From: Cheiracanthium punctorium
Lineage: Eukaryota > Arthropoda > Arachnida > Araneae > Cheiracanthiidae
Direction of reading: 5' to 3'
Length of the DNA: 64,000 bases
Assembly: GCA_038373885.1 (NCBI GenBank)
Contig: JAWZYV010010226.1
Coordinates: 434,001 to 498,000, forward strand
A program made the position numbers and the translations under genes. The stretch's first letter is position 1; each line of letters opens with the position of its first letter. The notes under the pieces were generated by a model. It saw only the letters and a program-made list of their open reading frames with translations. It searched no databases and was not told the DNA's origin. Below are positions 12,084-24,699 of this stretch, piece after piece.

Positions 12084-13827
12084 GTAAGCTTCGTTCAGCA
12101 TTCTACTTCACCGACGATTTCAGGCTGCTGCTAACGCTCGGATAAAACGAATTACGCTGCACCAGAATTCCGTTATAAAGAGCTTTTCGCCCTTCTTTTT
12201 TATTTGGGAAGGGGAACAAAAATTTGGAGGCATATTTATAAATAATATCTACAATTTTATTTTTAAAACTAACGTCTAAAATGTTAGACAAGTTCTATTT
12301 TGTACCCGGAACACGATTATACAATTTGATGATCCAAAAATGATTGGTTCCCTCGCTCTATTTTAATTAATTCATAGCCATTGGGATCATTTTGGGTTTC
12401 ATCTCGGATTAGCTCTGGAATAAAAGGAGTACTTTACACCGGAGTTCTTTCACAGATAGAATGAAATTTTTCGAAACGGAAATTAGAATATGAAAAAAAA
12501 AAAAAAAAATCCTACAGTCCGAAATTTTTTTACGGGAAGATAATAAGTAGTATGCATCATAGAAATAACTAACAAAATTTTAATAACCTTGAAACGAATA
12601 GTAAAATTCTTTATTAAAAAACCGAAATTGTTGGATTTTTAGATTTAAGGACCGTCAACTAACGGTTATCCGAGGCCTGCTTTACTACTTTGCGGATTAT
12701 CGGCGATTCATTCCAGATTTTCAGTAACCGGAGACTTTGTAACAACATGATGTTTAAAGTTTTTCCATTTCAAATAAAGAAGAGGTATTTAAAAGGAGAA
12801 AACGAAAAGAATGAACCTATTTTTGTGAAAAAGTAAACAAAGTTGTAGAAACTGAAAAGGCTCTCTCTCTGTAAATTAAGTCATACAAGTCGAGTACTGT
12901 GAGAACACCAATTTGGCAACCAGCAAATAACTACTAAAATAAATCTGCTAAATTTTAATTACTGTGGTTACAGTTTTAAGTTTCAATTGCTTAAAATTAA
13001 AAAGAATTAGTCTTGTATTTAGTTCTTATAAATATAATTATTATATAAACCTGTAATTCTGATTCATGAAAAACAAAACATTAAAATTAATAAGGTGAGC
13101 CCCCCTCCTCCCCCCAAAAAAAGTTTTTGTTCAGCACCTCGCGATATCTTCAATACTGTATAGGCTATCTACTGTAAATATAGTTTCTCAAAAACCTATC
13201 ATATACATATTTAAAGCTTACCGTATTTGTTTTGAAATATGTGTCAGTCCTTACAAGTAACACAGTAATTAAAATCTCCAGGTTATAATGTTTTATAAAA
13301 TTCTAAAAAGGAAAACATACGGAAAATATGTTTTGCTATAAACTGTTAATTTATAGTGTTTCAGGGAATATTAGATGCAAATTTCATATAAGCTTAATAC
13401 TTTTTACTTGAAATTATTCAAAGCAAAATTAGTTAAATAAGCTAATATGTTTTCTGTAAAAAGTGTTGCAAAAGCTGTTTTTTGAATTACTCATCTTTAA
13501 ATTATAGTTATTTTGATTGTTAAAATCAACCTATTTCGTTCATACTTACGGTAATTGTAAAAATGTTGATCACTTTAATAATTTCTTTTATGAATACATT
13601 TATTTGCTAAATTCTATTATGTTGAAACTTTCGGGATTTCATATAAGTATGCTAAAAGTTTGATAACTTATATTTTTAAAACGCTTGAGTTTGAATTTGT
13701 CAATAAAATCTTTAAATAAATCACTTTTCATATAATTATGTGCTTTAAAAAAATTAATAATTACAATTCTGGTATCAATATAAGAAAAATAAATTTTATT
13801 ATTACATAAAAGTATGTAAGTGGACCA
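12084..13827. other. Presumed start of intron 1, no other gene
   Basis: A+T-rich non-coding sequence after the candidate donor. I could not find a second exon or element ends in this stretch. Confidence 0.5.
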
Positions 13828-13831
13828 TTAA

Positions 13832-14351
13832 CCTCTTCGATCCAAAGGTCTAAATTCGCAAACCTTTTTTCCCCCACTTTTAAAACAATTTTTTAAAGAT
13901 TTTTTGTAGTTCTGAATTGACGTACATTTGCGTCGATGCTTTAAGTTTGAATAAATGGTTTTAAATCACGTGAATGTGTAAGTACTACACACATATTTAA
14001 TTTTTATTTGCTGTTATTTTATCTTTGTTTGCTGTTCTACAAAAGAATATTTGAATATTATTGAAATTTCTGAAGAATTTGTTAATTTTTTTTTCGAAAT
14101 TCATATAGCGGAAAAGAACTTGTAGGACATCATTTACCTTTAAAAGTGTCTTGACATTCTTTTTTTGGGTGATAACAACTTTTTACTACTAAAACAGAGA
14201 TTGAAAATTAGGCATTTATTTGAAAAATTATTTCAAATTACGCTTTATACTTGTCGTTTTCAAGTGTTATAGGTTTTCTTAAAAAAAAAAAAAAAAGGTA
14301 TGAGATTGCTCTTTAATTTGAGATGTGAGATTTTTGTCAGGTGCGAAGAGG
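13832..14351. mobile_element. TTAA-flanked MITE, piggyBac-like, copy 1
   Basis: A 520-bp element starts CCTCTTCGATCC and ends GTGCGAAGAGG, so the outer eight bases are perfect inverted repeats. It lies exactly between TTAA (13828-13831) and TTAA (14352-14355). TTAA target duplication with CC-initial ends is the hallmark of piggyBac-like elements. Other TTAA-inserting groups such as Kolobok cannot be excluded. A second diverged copy lies at 16034. No coding potential. Confidence 0.8.
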
Positions 14352-14355
14352 TTAA

Positions 14356-15084
14356 GTATTGTATATAAAATACTAATTGTATAGTAAAATATAAAATTTC
14401 GACATGCTAATACGTAAAATAATTTACGGAAATATTATTGAAGTTATTGAAGACTAGCTACGTAGTCCGTCATTGACCGGGTACATTAGATGCTAAAGCA
14501 TTATTAGCGGAAAAATATTGTCATCTGATGTCAATGACTGATGCACTGATCTTATTCGTTTTTTATAAAACACGATTTTACAAATGAGGGGTTCACAACC
14601 TTAGTGGACAAAGCCCGTATTTTATAAAAAAGAGGATAGTTCTTGTTCGAGTAACCTAAAAACATGTTCTATTCACGGATATAGTGAATCAAGTGATTCA
14701 TACGTTTTCTCTCCTAGAGATGGTATTTATTACTTGGCAGTATAATGCTACTATACTATTATGTGCACAACTTCAAACCTTGATTTCTTCAATTTAGTTT
14801 AGATGGACTTCATTCCCTATATGGTTGTGATCCCCTCAAATATCTATGCGTTTTCCCCATTTCTAACCGTATATAATTTTGCTGTATAAAGCTATGTTTA
14901 CTTAAAAATTTTAAGCTAAAATTTCAGAAATTATTGAATTACATTACATCAATCCCATTATAGCTATATATTTACATTTTATTTACCCGCTGCTTTATCA
15001 ACATGATCTTTGGTTTACATGATGCTTTGGGATGTGCCACAAAGTTTAGAAAGCTACCAAAATCACAGAAACAGTGTTTTTTAA
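14356..15084. other. No recognisable gene
   Basis: A+T-rich sequence with no identifiable feature. Confidence 0.55.
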
Positions 15085-15222
15085 TTTTTCCTGGTAAAGG
15101 GTAGCCCATGTGTTAATTCAGGGTACTATATGCTATCTTCATTCCAAATTTCATCCAGATTCGTCCAGCCATTTCATCGTGAAAGAATAACAAACTTTTG
15201 CCTTTATAATATTAGTTGGATT
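15085..15222 (+). mobile_element. 3' tail of an RTE-like LINE or SINE derived from it
   Basis: The order AGGGTAGCCCATGTGTTAAT, CCAAATTTCATCCAGATTCG, TCCAGCCATTTCATCGTGAA, AGAATAACAAAC, then CCTTTATAATATTAGTTGG matches the well-known 3' end shared by arthropod RTE-type retroposons. Their tails read '...rTCCAGCnGTTT...GTGAAAGAGTAACAAAC...TTTATAATATTAGTAGG'. Only the tail is present, as expected for a heavily 5'-truncated insertion. Confidence 0.8.
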
Positions 15223-16033
15223 TAAGGTGAGAGACTTTATCATTTTAAAAGTTCAGCTGTTTTTGTTGCTGTTTTTTTATCATGAACCTAATTTTAAATT
15301 TATACCTTATGCTAAACAATCAGCCAAATTCATGAAGCAGTCTTTGAAAAAAAATGGTCTATGCGCTATATTGTATGAGATAAATAATGTTAAAAAATAC
15401 GTCCAATTTTTAAAGGCTATTTACTACTTTTATAAAATGTATTCTTTTAGTGTTTCTAACAGATTAATTATATGCGATGATCAAATATTAAGGAATGTTT
15501 AGGTACCTGTGATTGTGTTTTGTAGAAGACAAACTTATTTAAAATTATTACTATACGCATATTATTTCTAAAAAGAAATTAATGTAATTTTATAAACTAC
15601 CAATGAATAACAAAGAAATGCTTAGATAAAATAAAATATCATTTCAGCCATCATTTGCTACTAAATAGAACACGTTTCAATTCAGTGTTACCTTAAATTA
15701 TGTTTTATATCACGGGTATTTTTTGTTTTCATTTTCATAAATACGTGAAACTTTTCAACTTGTTCAACTGTTCGATTTTATAATGTTCAGGAAGGCTTAA
15801 ATGTAAATCGGTTCTTCTACTTTCAATTTTTTAAATACAAATAAAAAAATATCAGATATTTTCAGCCCACACACAAAAAAAAAAAGAATCGCACGCAGTT
15901 GTGAAATTTTTTTAAGGTTTTTTTTTGGGGGGGGGGAGTAATTCCCCCTCCTCTGGAAAAAAAACCTCATTCAGTAAATGTTTACGAGTGTAACTAAATT
16001 TTCTTAGTTTATGTGAACCTTAGTTTATGTTAA
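15223..16033. other. No recognisable gene
   Basis: A+T-rich. A frame at 15227-15502 is lysine-, tyrosine- and phenylalanine-rich without a family motif. I treat it as chance. Confidence 0.55.
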
Positions 16034-16541
16034 CCTTCGCTCCAGAGGTCCGCGCAAGTGAACCTTTTTGTTTCCACTGTTAAAAGGATCCTTTAAGATT
16101 GTTTATAGTTCTGAACTGACGTACTTATGCATCATACTTTAATTTTTAATAGACTGATTTTAACTAATGTGAATGTGCAAATTCTTCACACTGACGCCCC
16201 CATTTTATTTTTGTTTACCTTCACACAAAAGAATATTTGATTGTTATTGAAATTTCCTAAATTAAGTTGAATTTGTGAATATGTTTTTTTTTTTCAAAAT
16301 TCATGCTGCTGAAAAGAATTTGTAGGGCATTATTTATATTAAAAGTTCCTTTGCAGTCTTAGTTTGTGAGTGGTAACAATTATTTACTACTGAAACAGGG
16401 ATTGGGAATTAGGTTTTTATTCAAAAATTATTTAAAAATGCGTTTTTCACTTGTCGTTTTTAAGTGCAATAGGTCTTTTAAAAACAATTACGACATTCTT
16501 CTTTAATTTAAGATGTGAGATTTTTATCGGGTGTGAAGAGG
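16034..16541. mobile_element. TTAA-flanked MITE, piggyBac-like, copy 2
   Basis: This diverged copy of the 13832-14351 element has the same order of blocks (AGTTCTGAA-TGACGTAC, CACAAAAGAATATTTGA, GTGGTAACAATTATTTACTA, CACTTGTCGTTTT, AAGATGTGAGATTTTTATC). The left TTAA is intact at 16030-16033; the right flank has become CTAA. Length is 508 bp. Divergence from copy 1 points to an old burst. Confidence 0.75.
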
Positions 16542-16974
16542 CTAACCAGCTTCTTTTTTTTTTTTTTTTTTTCCAAAAACACACACTTCTGTAAAAATTT
16601 AGGGAACTTTTCGGAAGAGCAAATTTATTTATGAGAAAGAACGTATTTAACTGACACACTAATACTATTTTAAGAAGTTGTACGTTCCAACAATTTGTAG
16701 ACTTCAACAATATTTGTTTTTTTCCCATACACAATGAAAGGTTTTCTTTCAGCTTATAGGCTTCATTCCTTTCTGGAAATAATTTTCTAAAACGATCTAC
16801 AAGTATGAAAATATATTCAAAAGAAATCATTATAGGAAGAATTAAAAAATACTTTAATTATCCCGCAGCAGCTTTTTTTTTGTTTGTTTGTTTAAAATGT
16901 ATTCCATTTTTATAACCTTTGCTACAGGATTTTCTCAAAGAACGGTTGTTTTTAACAACCAAGGTCATCTTACA

Positions 16975-17620
16975 AAATTCGTGGCTGACGAGATATACCG
17001 GCTATGGTGCTGACATTTTAGTCACACCTTTTACAACCGAAAAGTCATGTGACCAAGAGGTGTCCCAATATTAGTCCGAGATGGCCATACTATCAGGTTG
17101 TAACGAAAGTTTTCCGCCATATCTGCCTGAAAAACTAACTTCTAACTCCTTAGATAACTGATTTTGAACTTTCGGTACCAAACCTGCACAGTGTCACATA
17201 ATACAACAATAGTACTTAAAGCTGTACTCATAATTCGTTGATATTATATAGCTGACTTTTTGCAACACAAATGGAAGTAAATGATGGTTCTAATCCTCTA
17301 GAGTGACAGTTCCATTTGGGACACCTTATACTTAACGATAACTATATTTTTTTACAGATATCACAACACAGTGTTATAAAGTAAGCATCTTTTTTTCAAA
17401 TGCCAAAAATCGTTTGACAAAATATGAGGAAATACGCCAACGTGAACTGTGTGCTGACGATGTTTGCGGCGGCGGGAAACTTTCGTTACAACCTAATAAA
17501 ATGGTCACACTCCCTAGTTTACAAGACTTGTGAGAGTGACTCAAGAAAGTGCAAAGGGGTGTGAGCGAAATATCAGCGCCGTAGCTGTATATCTGGTCAG
17601 TAGGTCAGTCACGACAAAAT
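16975..17620. repeat. Inverted-end repeat family D, split by a TA-flanked MITE
   Basis: The left part, 16980-17036, reads as GGCTGACGAGATATACCGG and TCACACCTTTT. The right part, 17550-17612, is its inverted partner (GGTGTGAGCGAAATATCAGC, TATATCTGGTCAG). The same end sequence occurs at 53040-53100 (GGTGTGACCAAAATTTCAG, TATATCTCGTCAGCC). Family D is therefore dispersed. Here its centre is occupied by the separate element at 17094-17496. Confidence 0.6.
17094..17496. mobile_element. TA-flanked MITE with 26-bp near-perfect inverted ends
   Basis: The left end reads TCAGGTTGTAACGAAAGTTT then TCCGCC. The right end, reversed, reads TTAGGTTGTAACGAAAGTTT then CCCGCC. It is flanked by TA on both sides (17092-17093, 17497-17498), as for Tc1/mariner-type insertions. 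The 403-bp body has no transposase. It sits inside repeat family D and is therefore younger than that insertion. Confidence 0.75.
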
Positions 17621-18839
17621 TTCCAGAAAACCACAGAAAGTTAAGAATATCTTCTCAAAGAAACAAAATTAGTAAATTTTTCGATAGTCACATTTCAAGC
17701 AACTATTTAGTTGTCTTCAATTGAATAAACCTTTTGTTGAAATTTTTCTAATATTGAAAAATTCATTTTGTAATTAAAAATCTATAAAATTAAACATTAG
17801 TCATTTTGGAAGAATAATATTTTAGTTTATTTTTAAAATGCACCACACACACACACATTTACTGATTTCTAGAAGTGAGTAGAAATCTATTGTTTGATAT
17901 TAGAACTAATGATATTTTTCAAATTTAGCGAAATTCATAAAACAAATTTTTAATTTTCACAATTTGGAACAATATTTTGCTTTATGTTTAAATGGACTAC
18001 ATGTTATGTTGAAATAAAAGCATTCGTATTTTTTTCGGCATTACATTGAAACTAATAATATACTTATTTAACAAAACTTGCAAAAATTACGATAATCTTA
18101 TTTTTGAAACAATATTTGATTTTTTCTTTCATGGAATAAACCTTTTGTAAAAAAATTGCTTATATTGAAAGAATGTTAATACTTATAACCAGAGTAAGTA
18201 ACAAAAGCAACAAAATCTGACAGTAAAAAAAAGTTTGTCAATTTGTAAATTTTCCACAAGTTGCCCCACTATTTCCTTGTGAATTAGATCACGTGGGGAC
18301 GAACCCGAGATGTCAAAAATTAAGGGAACATTTGGGGATGCATTTCCACTGACGTAAATTCTGAAATTCTGAGTAGTTTAAAAGGTGGTAATAAAAATAT
18401 AAAAAACTAGCAACGATTTTCGTCCACTCAAAATGACTAAGAACAATCATTATTTTCTTCCGTAGTTTTATTTTTATTTGCACCTTTAATCCAAATATCG
18501 TTTTTAAGGAATTAAAAAAAAATCCTTTTGTAAGGAAACATGATTTTTGCTATTGAATCCAATTTATGAACAAAATTACCAAAGGATTACTTGCATTTAT
18601 TATTTCTAAATCACAAGTCAGTTCTACATCATTGAAATCAATATGTTAAAAATATAAAAGAAACGACAAGTCAGCTTAACAAGCTGTGATGCAAAAATTA
18701 AGTCACGAGTGAAATACTTCTTCAAATTTTTAGAGATTAAGATTAACTTGGAATACAGCATTCATTGCTTAAATATTTCTTGAAAAAAATTTAAAAATAT
18801 AAACTTTGTTTAACAGAGTCATTCAGTTCTTGTCCATAA
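17621..18839. other. No recognisable gene
   Basis: A+T-rich, with a short CA run near 17849. No gene seen. Confidence 0.55.
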
Positions 18840-19098
18840 ATATGAAGGCCATTTTAAAAGTAATGCACTCTTTCTTCTTTACTTATATTTTTATTTGGTA
18901 GGCAATATATGTATACTTGTTTTCAGTGTAATCCCCTTTTCATAATGACAAAATTCTAAAGGATTGAAAGCTTTTCAATTCCATATAATGTGCCTTCTTT
19001 GTTCATTTTCTGAATGGCTAGGCTAATGGAGGATAACAAGTACAAGTCTGATGGTCTGATATCAGGACTGTAGGTGTGACTTCCCTACCATCCTATTA
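18840..19098 (-). pseudogene. Decayed mariner-like transposase fragment
   Basis: The minus strand near 19040-19085 encodes HTYSPDIRPSDLYLL, close to the PPYSPDLAPSDFHLF block that holds the third catalytic aspartate of mariner transposases. The following frame contains stops and loses similarity, so only a relic remains. It lies directly beside a LINE relic on the opposite strand. Confidence 0.5.
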
Positions 19099-19109
19099 AC
19101 ACAATCATT

Positions 19110-19400
19110 AAAAGGACACTAATGAGTTCTTTCTCTCTGAACGCTGCTGCAAGTGGTCAAAAACTCTGGTGGAATCATACTCAAGACATTCCTGAGTGGC
19201 CTCGTGCTAAATCGGTGGCATTGTTACGGCTATTTTCTGGCCCGATTGTCTCCCAAAACACCAACATAGAATTAACTTGGTTTATTCTGCTTGTCCTTGT
19301 GCAACTCTGAAGAAGATTTTGGCATTTCCCACTTTGCCTCCTGTCCTGCTCTACCTCCTGTGTCCCTGTGAGAGTAATATTGGATTGCCAGACTTAAGTT
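19110..19400 (+). pseudogene. Possible LINE relic, region after RNase H
   Basis: The plus strand gives AASGQKLWWNHTQDIPEWPR, then KSVALLRLFSG. After a one-base frame change it gives DCLPKHQHRINLVYSACPC. This recalls the 'RATAIRLRTGHDCLAAHLHRI-x-CPLC' region after RNase H in Jockey-like LINEs, including the Cys-rich end. The frame is broken. Similarity is by motif order only. Confidence 0.4.
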
Positions 19401-20048
19401 GACGTATTAACCGATGTCTTTCCATCATTATGTTCTTTCCTTCGTTATTCCTTTCATTTTTTGTATAGACATCTGTTGTCCTATGTACTTGCCCTTAGAA
19501 AAAAATTGCTCCATGTGTCCTTAAATGACCTTTGTTACTCATTATGAGATGATCACTAGCGAGAAATTATTTTTAAAAATTAAATTGCAAGTCGAATTTT
19601 TAAGAATAAAAGCAAAGCATTAGTCATTTGGAGAATAATAACGGCATTTGAGGAATTTTTATTTATTTATTTTTATCATTCAAAGTTCAGAAGTTCGATA
19701 AAAACCTTCCATCCTCTATAGAATTAATTGAGTTTTAATGTAAACAAGGCGGTATCCTCGCGTGAAAATGTCTTAATAGATCTGTATTTTAAAAACCAAG
19801 AATAGCAATGAGAATTAATGAAAAATACTTTTGTGTTACAATTTTCATATAAGTTACAAATTTCGTTTTCTGTTTCATAAATGTTTGTTTGTATATTTGT
19901 TCCGAAAATTGGCTCATTTTTCCAGTTTATACAGGGTAGTTTGCATAGAAAAATGTTCCGTTCTGTACATTTTTTTTCTACTTTAGGCAAGTTTCTGCTG
20001 CATGCAAGATTTGTTTTAGAAATTTATTGCATGAGTTTTATTCTGTAT

Positions 20049-20091
20049 ACACACACACACAGATATATATCTATATCTATATTTCTATCTA

Positions 20092-20153
<62 letters not shown>

Positions 20154-20187
20154 CAGTAGTAGCTGTAAAACTTTTTAAAATAAAGCT

Positions 20188-20245
<58 letters not shown>
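20049..20245. repeat. Compound microsatellite CA / CT / TA
   Basis: Runs in order: ACAC (20049-20061), a TCTATATC-type imperfect stretch, CT (about 20091-20116) and TA (about 20116-20150). After a 40-bp unique spacer comes a second TA run (about 20190-20245). Open frames across it are repeat artefacts. Confidence 0.95.
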
Positions 20246-20247
<2 letters not shown>

Positions 20248-20249
20248 GT

Positions 20250-22144
20250 GAAACTTGATTGACTTTAGTAAAATATTCGTTTAAGTATCGATAGAAATTT
20301 AGAAATTTATTATTGCTTCTTAATGGGACTACTTTTTGGATAAAACAGTTTTGAGGAAAAAAAAAATACTGATAGACGTAAAAATTCTACTCACTGAAAT
20401 CAATAGTTCATAACTTCAGTTTTATTGTCTCTTGTGAACATTTCTGAAACGATTGCGAGAAACAAGAAAGAAAACAGAGGCTAAAATTTATTTTCGAAGA
20501 ATTTCATTTATTTTTGAATAGATTCATGTTGCACTCCCACGCGAGTAAATTTGTGCAAAATAATTCGTCGTTAGGACAAATATTGAGTTGAATGGAGAAA
20601 TTTGCTCAGCAAATCATTATTTTGTACTTCCAATTTTTTGTATAAACATAAAACGATGATAAAAAGTAATACATTACTTAAACTTGAACCTTTTGTGTGG
20701 TTGAGAATGTTTTTCTGATTACTGAAAGTCTACTTTATATTGCAATACACTTAGATTTAAGTTAGCAAAATAACAATATCTTTTATAAAACACATTTTTC
20801 ATTTCAATTCAAACACAAATTTCATTCTAAAATGAGAGAAACATTTCAATTGATTCTCCCTGATTTCAATTTTTTTCATTATTATTTATTTTATTCATTT
20901 TTGAAAAATGCTTGAGTTTATTGCACAGTAACTACTCCTTGTTAGGAGCCTCTAACTTACGAATAATCAAGACTTTACGAATTCCCTGCAAATCCGCACC
21001 GGCTTCTCATCGATACAATGCATTTTTGAATTCTCATTGACAAACTAAGACAAGTAAATACATCTCTTTTGCAAATGCTTTTTACTCCGTCCTGACTATT
21101 TCCGAAGGTCTGAAGCAACACAAGAAAGAATGGAATGCATAAGGACAAAGAAATTGACATAGGGATAAGAGACAGAATTGTGTATTCTTTCATACAACAA
21201 TTTATCAGATTTATTCAAAATAAAATCTATGTTTTCTATGTATCTTGCCTAATACGCCTGTCTTACAGAAAATCTAATTTTAGAATTTTTATTTTTCATA
21301 AACTCACTTTTACGAGCTTTTTTTTTTTTTTTGAGGTCCCTGCAAGTTCGTAGCAACTTGCATTTTTATCCTTTAACTGGATAACCAAAGAAATGCAATA
21401 TAACTATATAATGCTCGCCAACAAAGACTATCTGGTGTATCTAAGTATGAATTTTTTTCATTGTTTGACTGCACATTTGTTAACTACACTTCACTTATAT
21501 CTTAAACTTAGAAAATACAATTTTATTAAATACTTGATGTTATTATCTTGATACTAACTTCATATGCTGACCGAAATTATTTTTATACCAGCTAACTCTT
21601 TTGGTATGGCTTCCGAGTGTTTCTATAACCTCTGAACACTTAAGATGAGAAAATAAAGCAATAAATATATTTTTAATATAAGAAGCCTATTTGAAGAATT
21701 TTTTAAAAGTCCCTATTGTATATACATGTACTCAATGGACAATTTCAGTAACATTTATGAAAGCACAGTACTGAATAATATGAACGCAAGAGAGTATCAG
21801 CTTCGATTCTAATTCACTGTAAGCAGCACTTTTTAAATTGTTAATGTTCGTTATTACTCACTGTGTATGATGAACTTTATTTCATCTAAGTAATAAAACA
21901 CTACATAAGTTTCGGGGAATTTCAGTAGTGACTCACACTGACTCAATTTTCACTGCATATTTGTATCCTACATATAAAACAGTATTAAATTTCATTGAAA
22001 AATTAATGAGTTATAATACACTGAGAAACGCTTCTGATATTAGTTTGTGTAGCTTTAATTGAACTCTTAAAAATTATATGTGGACTGTTCCTCAAGAAAT
22101 CAAAGTTAAAATTGAAAAATGCAAAAAATTAGTTTATAAATATA
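20250..22144. other. No recognisable gene
   Basis: A+T-rich sequence with no identifiable element ends or coding motif. Confidence 0.55.
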
Positions 22145-22150
22145 GGTCTG

Positions 22151-22312
22151 CAGAGCTGTCAAGTCTCCGGCTTTTTCCGGGAGATTTCCCACCACACTTT
22201 TTAGACAGTTTTGTTTTAGATTAAATATTTGGACTTATTTTAAGCATAAATTTGTAAGTAAAAACTAGTGGTGGGAAATCTCCCGAAAAAAGCCGGAGAC
22301 TTGGCAGCTCTG
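22151..22312. mobile_element. MITE family 2, copy 1, with 6-bp target duplication
   Basis: A 162-bp element lies between exact GGTCTG copies (22145-22150, 22313-22318). The ends are CAGAGCTGTCAAGTCTCCGG and, reversed, CAGAGCTGCCAAGTCTCCGG. The inverted repeats extend about 45 bp, including GGGAGATTTCCCACCAC. It shares the outer CAGAGCTGCCAA with MITE family 1 but has a different interior. No coding potential. Confidence 0.9.
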
Positions 22313-22319
22313 GGTCTGA

Positions 22320-23640
22320 ACATCATACTTTTGCGAATATGGAAATTCGAAATATCATTTTCTTTCTTTTTTTTCCGAGAGAGTGCTTTAAATATAAATT
22401 TAATACAATGCTGAATTAATAGATATCTATATAATAGTACATTTTAATATTAAACAGGAAAAGTAAAATTGAATTTTATTTAAACGTATTATATTAACGA
22501 ATTGAATTTGGAGCGAGTATACGTCATTTGCGTAATCCTTTTAAAATTATTTGCAAGTCATCGAAGACTGAAAGATTATAGTATTTTTGAAGGAAAATGT
22601 AATGTATTTTATTTGAAAAGGAATTGTAAAACGTATAATGAAGAAAATGAAGATCTTCTCTTCATACGAACTACATCCTAAATTGCTTTATAAAATTTCA
22701 CTCCTTTTTTAAATTTACCTAATTCATTTTTTTGCAGCATGTCATTTCTTTAAACAATGAATTCAATCAATAAATCATTATACATAAGGCTGGCTGTTTC
22801 AGTAAAAGCTAAATGCTTATGATGTTCTTTGCTAAGGTTGATCATCTACGAAGAGTACGAAAATATTATGCCCTGACGGAAGGTTTTTCAAAGGAACTGG
22901 CTAGCAGTTGCTTCATATTTGTTTTACTGTAACACTGGCAGTAGATATTGGACTCACAATCACACTTAATTTTGACTCGCGCAAATGAAAATGAATGAAA
23001 TACATCGAATTAGTAAAGGGATATATTCGTTTCAGTCCAAATCCAACCAGGCGTGATATTGGATGTGATCGTTTAAAGCATTTAGTGAAAAATTTCTGAT
23101 ATCATTGTTAAGAATAAAAATGGTAATTTTGGATGTAAGAACCAAACCTCCCCTGAGCCCAAATGTTTTTATTATGGGAAAAGAATTATTTTTCTTTTTA
23201 ACAAACCAACCGCAATTATTTTATTTTTAAAAAACCACCGAAGTAGTATCTCATTATACATTATTTAAAAAGTTCAATGTTTGCTGGCATTGCAAAATGA
23301 GCTCAAAATGTTCTCGTTTTTAAATTTAAACCACCAAGTCTGTAAGCAAAGGAATAGATCCTGAAATACATCCACTTCATCGAAATCTGTTTTTTCCTCA
23401 GTAAAGAGTGAACTTGACATTTTTCAAAACTTATATATTGAAGGAGAAACATTATTCCCGCCTCTCTTTAAAATGTTTGCTGAGCATGGATTTGCAAACT
23501 TCAAATTAAAACACTCTTAACATTTAACTTGCAAAATTGCTTCGTATACAATACAGACGTTTTTAACCTTATTTAGTTAATTTCAGGAAATATTAATTTA
23601 ACTAACAAAAAACACTGAAAAAAAGTTGTTGTTCAAAAGA
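22320..23640. other. No recognisable gene
   Basis: A+T-rich sequence without identifiable features. Confidence 0.55.
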
Positions 23641-23646
23641 TAAAAC

Positions 23647-23950
23647 AATTAAAACTTAGTAAAATAACACACATAAAGTTACTTATTAATCAGTATACGT
23701 GTTTCGATCGAAAAAATTTCGATCTTCGTCAGCAGCAGTAAAAATCCATACACAAACTGTGACTGGAGACTGAAAAAAAAAAAACTTTTCTGTTTTCTTA
23801 AGTTTTTTGTTTACATTTTTCAGTCCCCAATCCCCGTCTGTGTATGCACTTCTGCTGCTGCTGACAAAGATCCAAAATCTTTTGATCGAAACACTTTTAC
23901 AGATTTATACCTTTTATGTGTGTTATTTTACAAAGTTTTAATTATTTTAT
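23647..23950. repeat. Fold-back inverted repeat
   Basis: The left arm (AATTAAAACTTAGTAAAATA, ACACACATAAA, GTGTTTCGATCGAAA, ATCTTCGTCAGCAGCAG) pairs with the right arm read in reverse (AATTAAAACTTTGTAAAATA, ACACACATAAAAGG, GTGTTTCGATCAAAA, ATCTTTGTCAGCAGCAGCAG). A spacer of about 80 bp separates them. The TTTTACAAAGTTTTAA end recurs at 24600, so it is part of a repeat family. The class is unknown. Confidence 0.7.
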
Positions 23951-24249
23951 ATTCATTTAACTTTCTTTAAACCTGGATATTATGTTTGACGCATTATTTG
24001 AAAGACAGCAGGCAAAAATTTTAGTCTTCCAAAAAATGGCATTATTCATAAAGAAAAATTATTTTAAATCCTACTTTTCTAAGGATAACGTACTAAAATA
24101 CCCAAATTCCTTTATTTTATCTTATTAAGTAAAATAAAGCTGATTCGAAGTATTAAATTCGCTTTATGAAAATATCCAAATGAAGTTAACAAGAACACTC
24201 AACAAAAAACTTGTGTTAAAATATTAAGTATTTAAAACAAGCAGAACAG

Positions 24250-24590
24250 GGAGCTCGTGTAGATGGTGAAAATTTTTCGTGGTTGAAGAAGAGTATACCT
24301 TTTTCTGTCACAAGATACGACCGTACTCAAGTTAATGTTTGTACGTACGTACGTAATGACGTATATAATACAGACATCTTTAACCATATTTATCTAATGT
24401 TTATGTTTGTGCGTAAATTGATAACAATCATTTCTTGTGACAATTCACCTTTCTCTAGCTGCAAAAAAGTTCCATCCTTCACACAAGTAAAAGAGTGAGC
24501 TCGTGTAGATGGTGAAAATTTTTCGTAGCTGAAGAAGAGTATACGATGTTGTGTCACAAGATATGACCGTACTCAAGTTAAGTACCTTAT
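24250..24590 (+). repeat. Direct repeat of about 95 bp
   Basis: GAGCTCGTGTAGATGGTGAA followed by TTTTTCGT...GAAGAAGAGTATAC, GTCACAAGATA, GACCGTACTCAAGTTAA occurs at 24250 and again at 24496, with a 150-bp spacer. The intervening frame is open but shows no known motif. Confidence 0.7.
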
Positions 24591-24699
24591 TATGTGTATT
24601 GTTTTACAAAGTTTTAAATATTCAGTGAATGGAGTTATAAAGGATTCTAAGAATTTTTTTATGTTGCATTCTGTTTGGTTTTCTTTTTCACTGTATATA

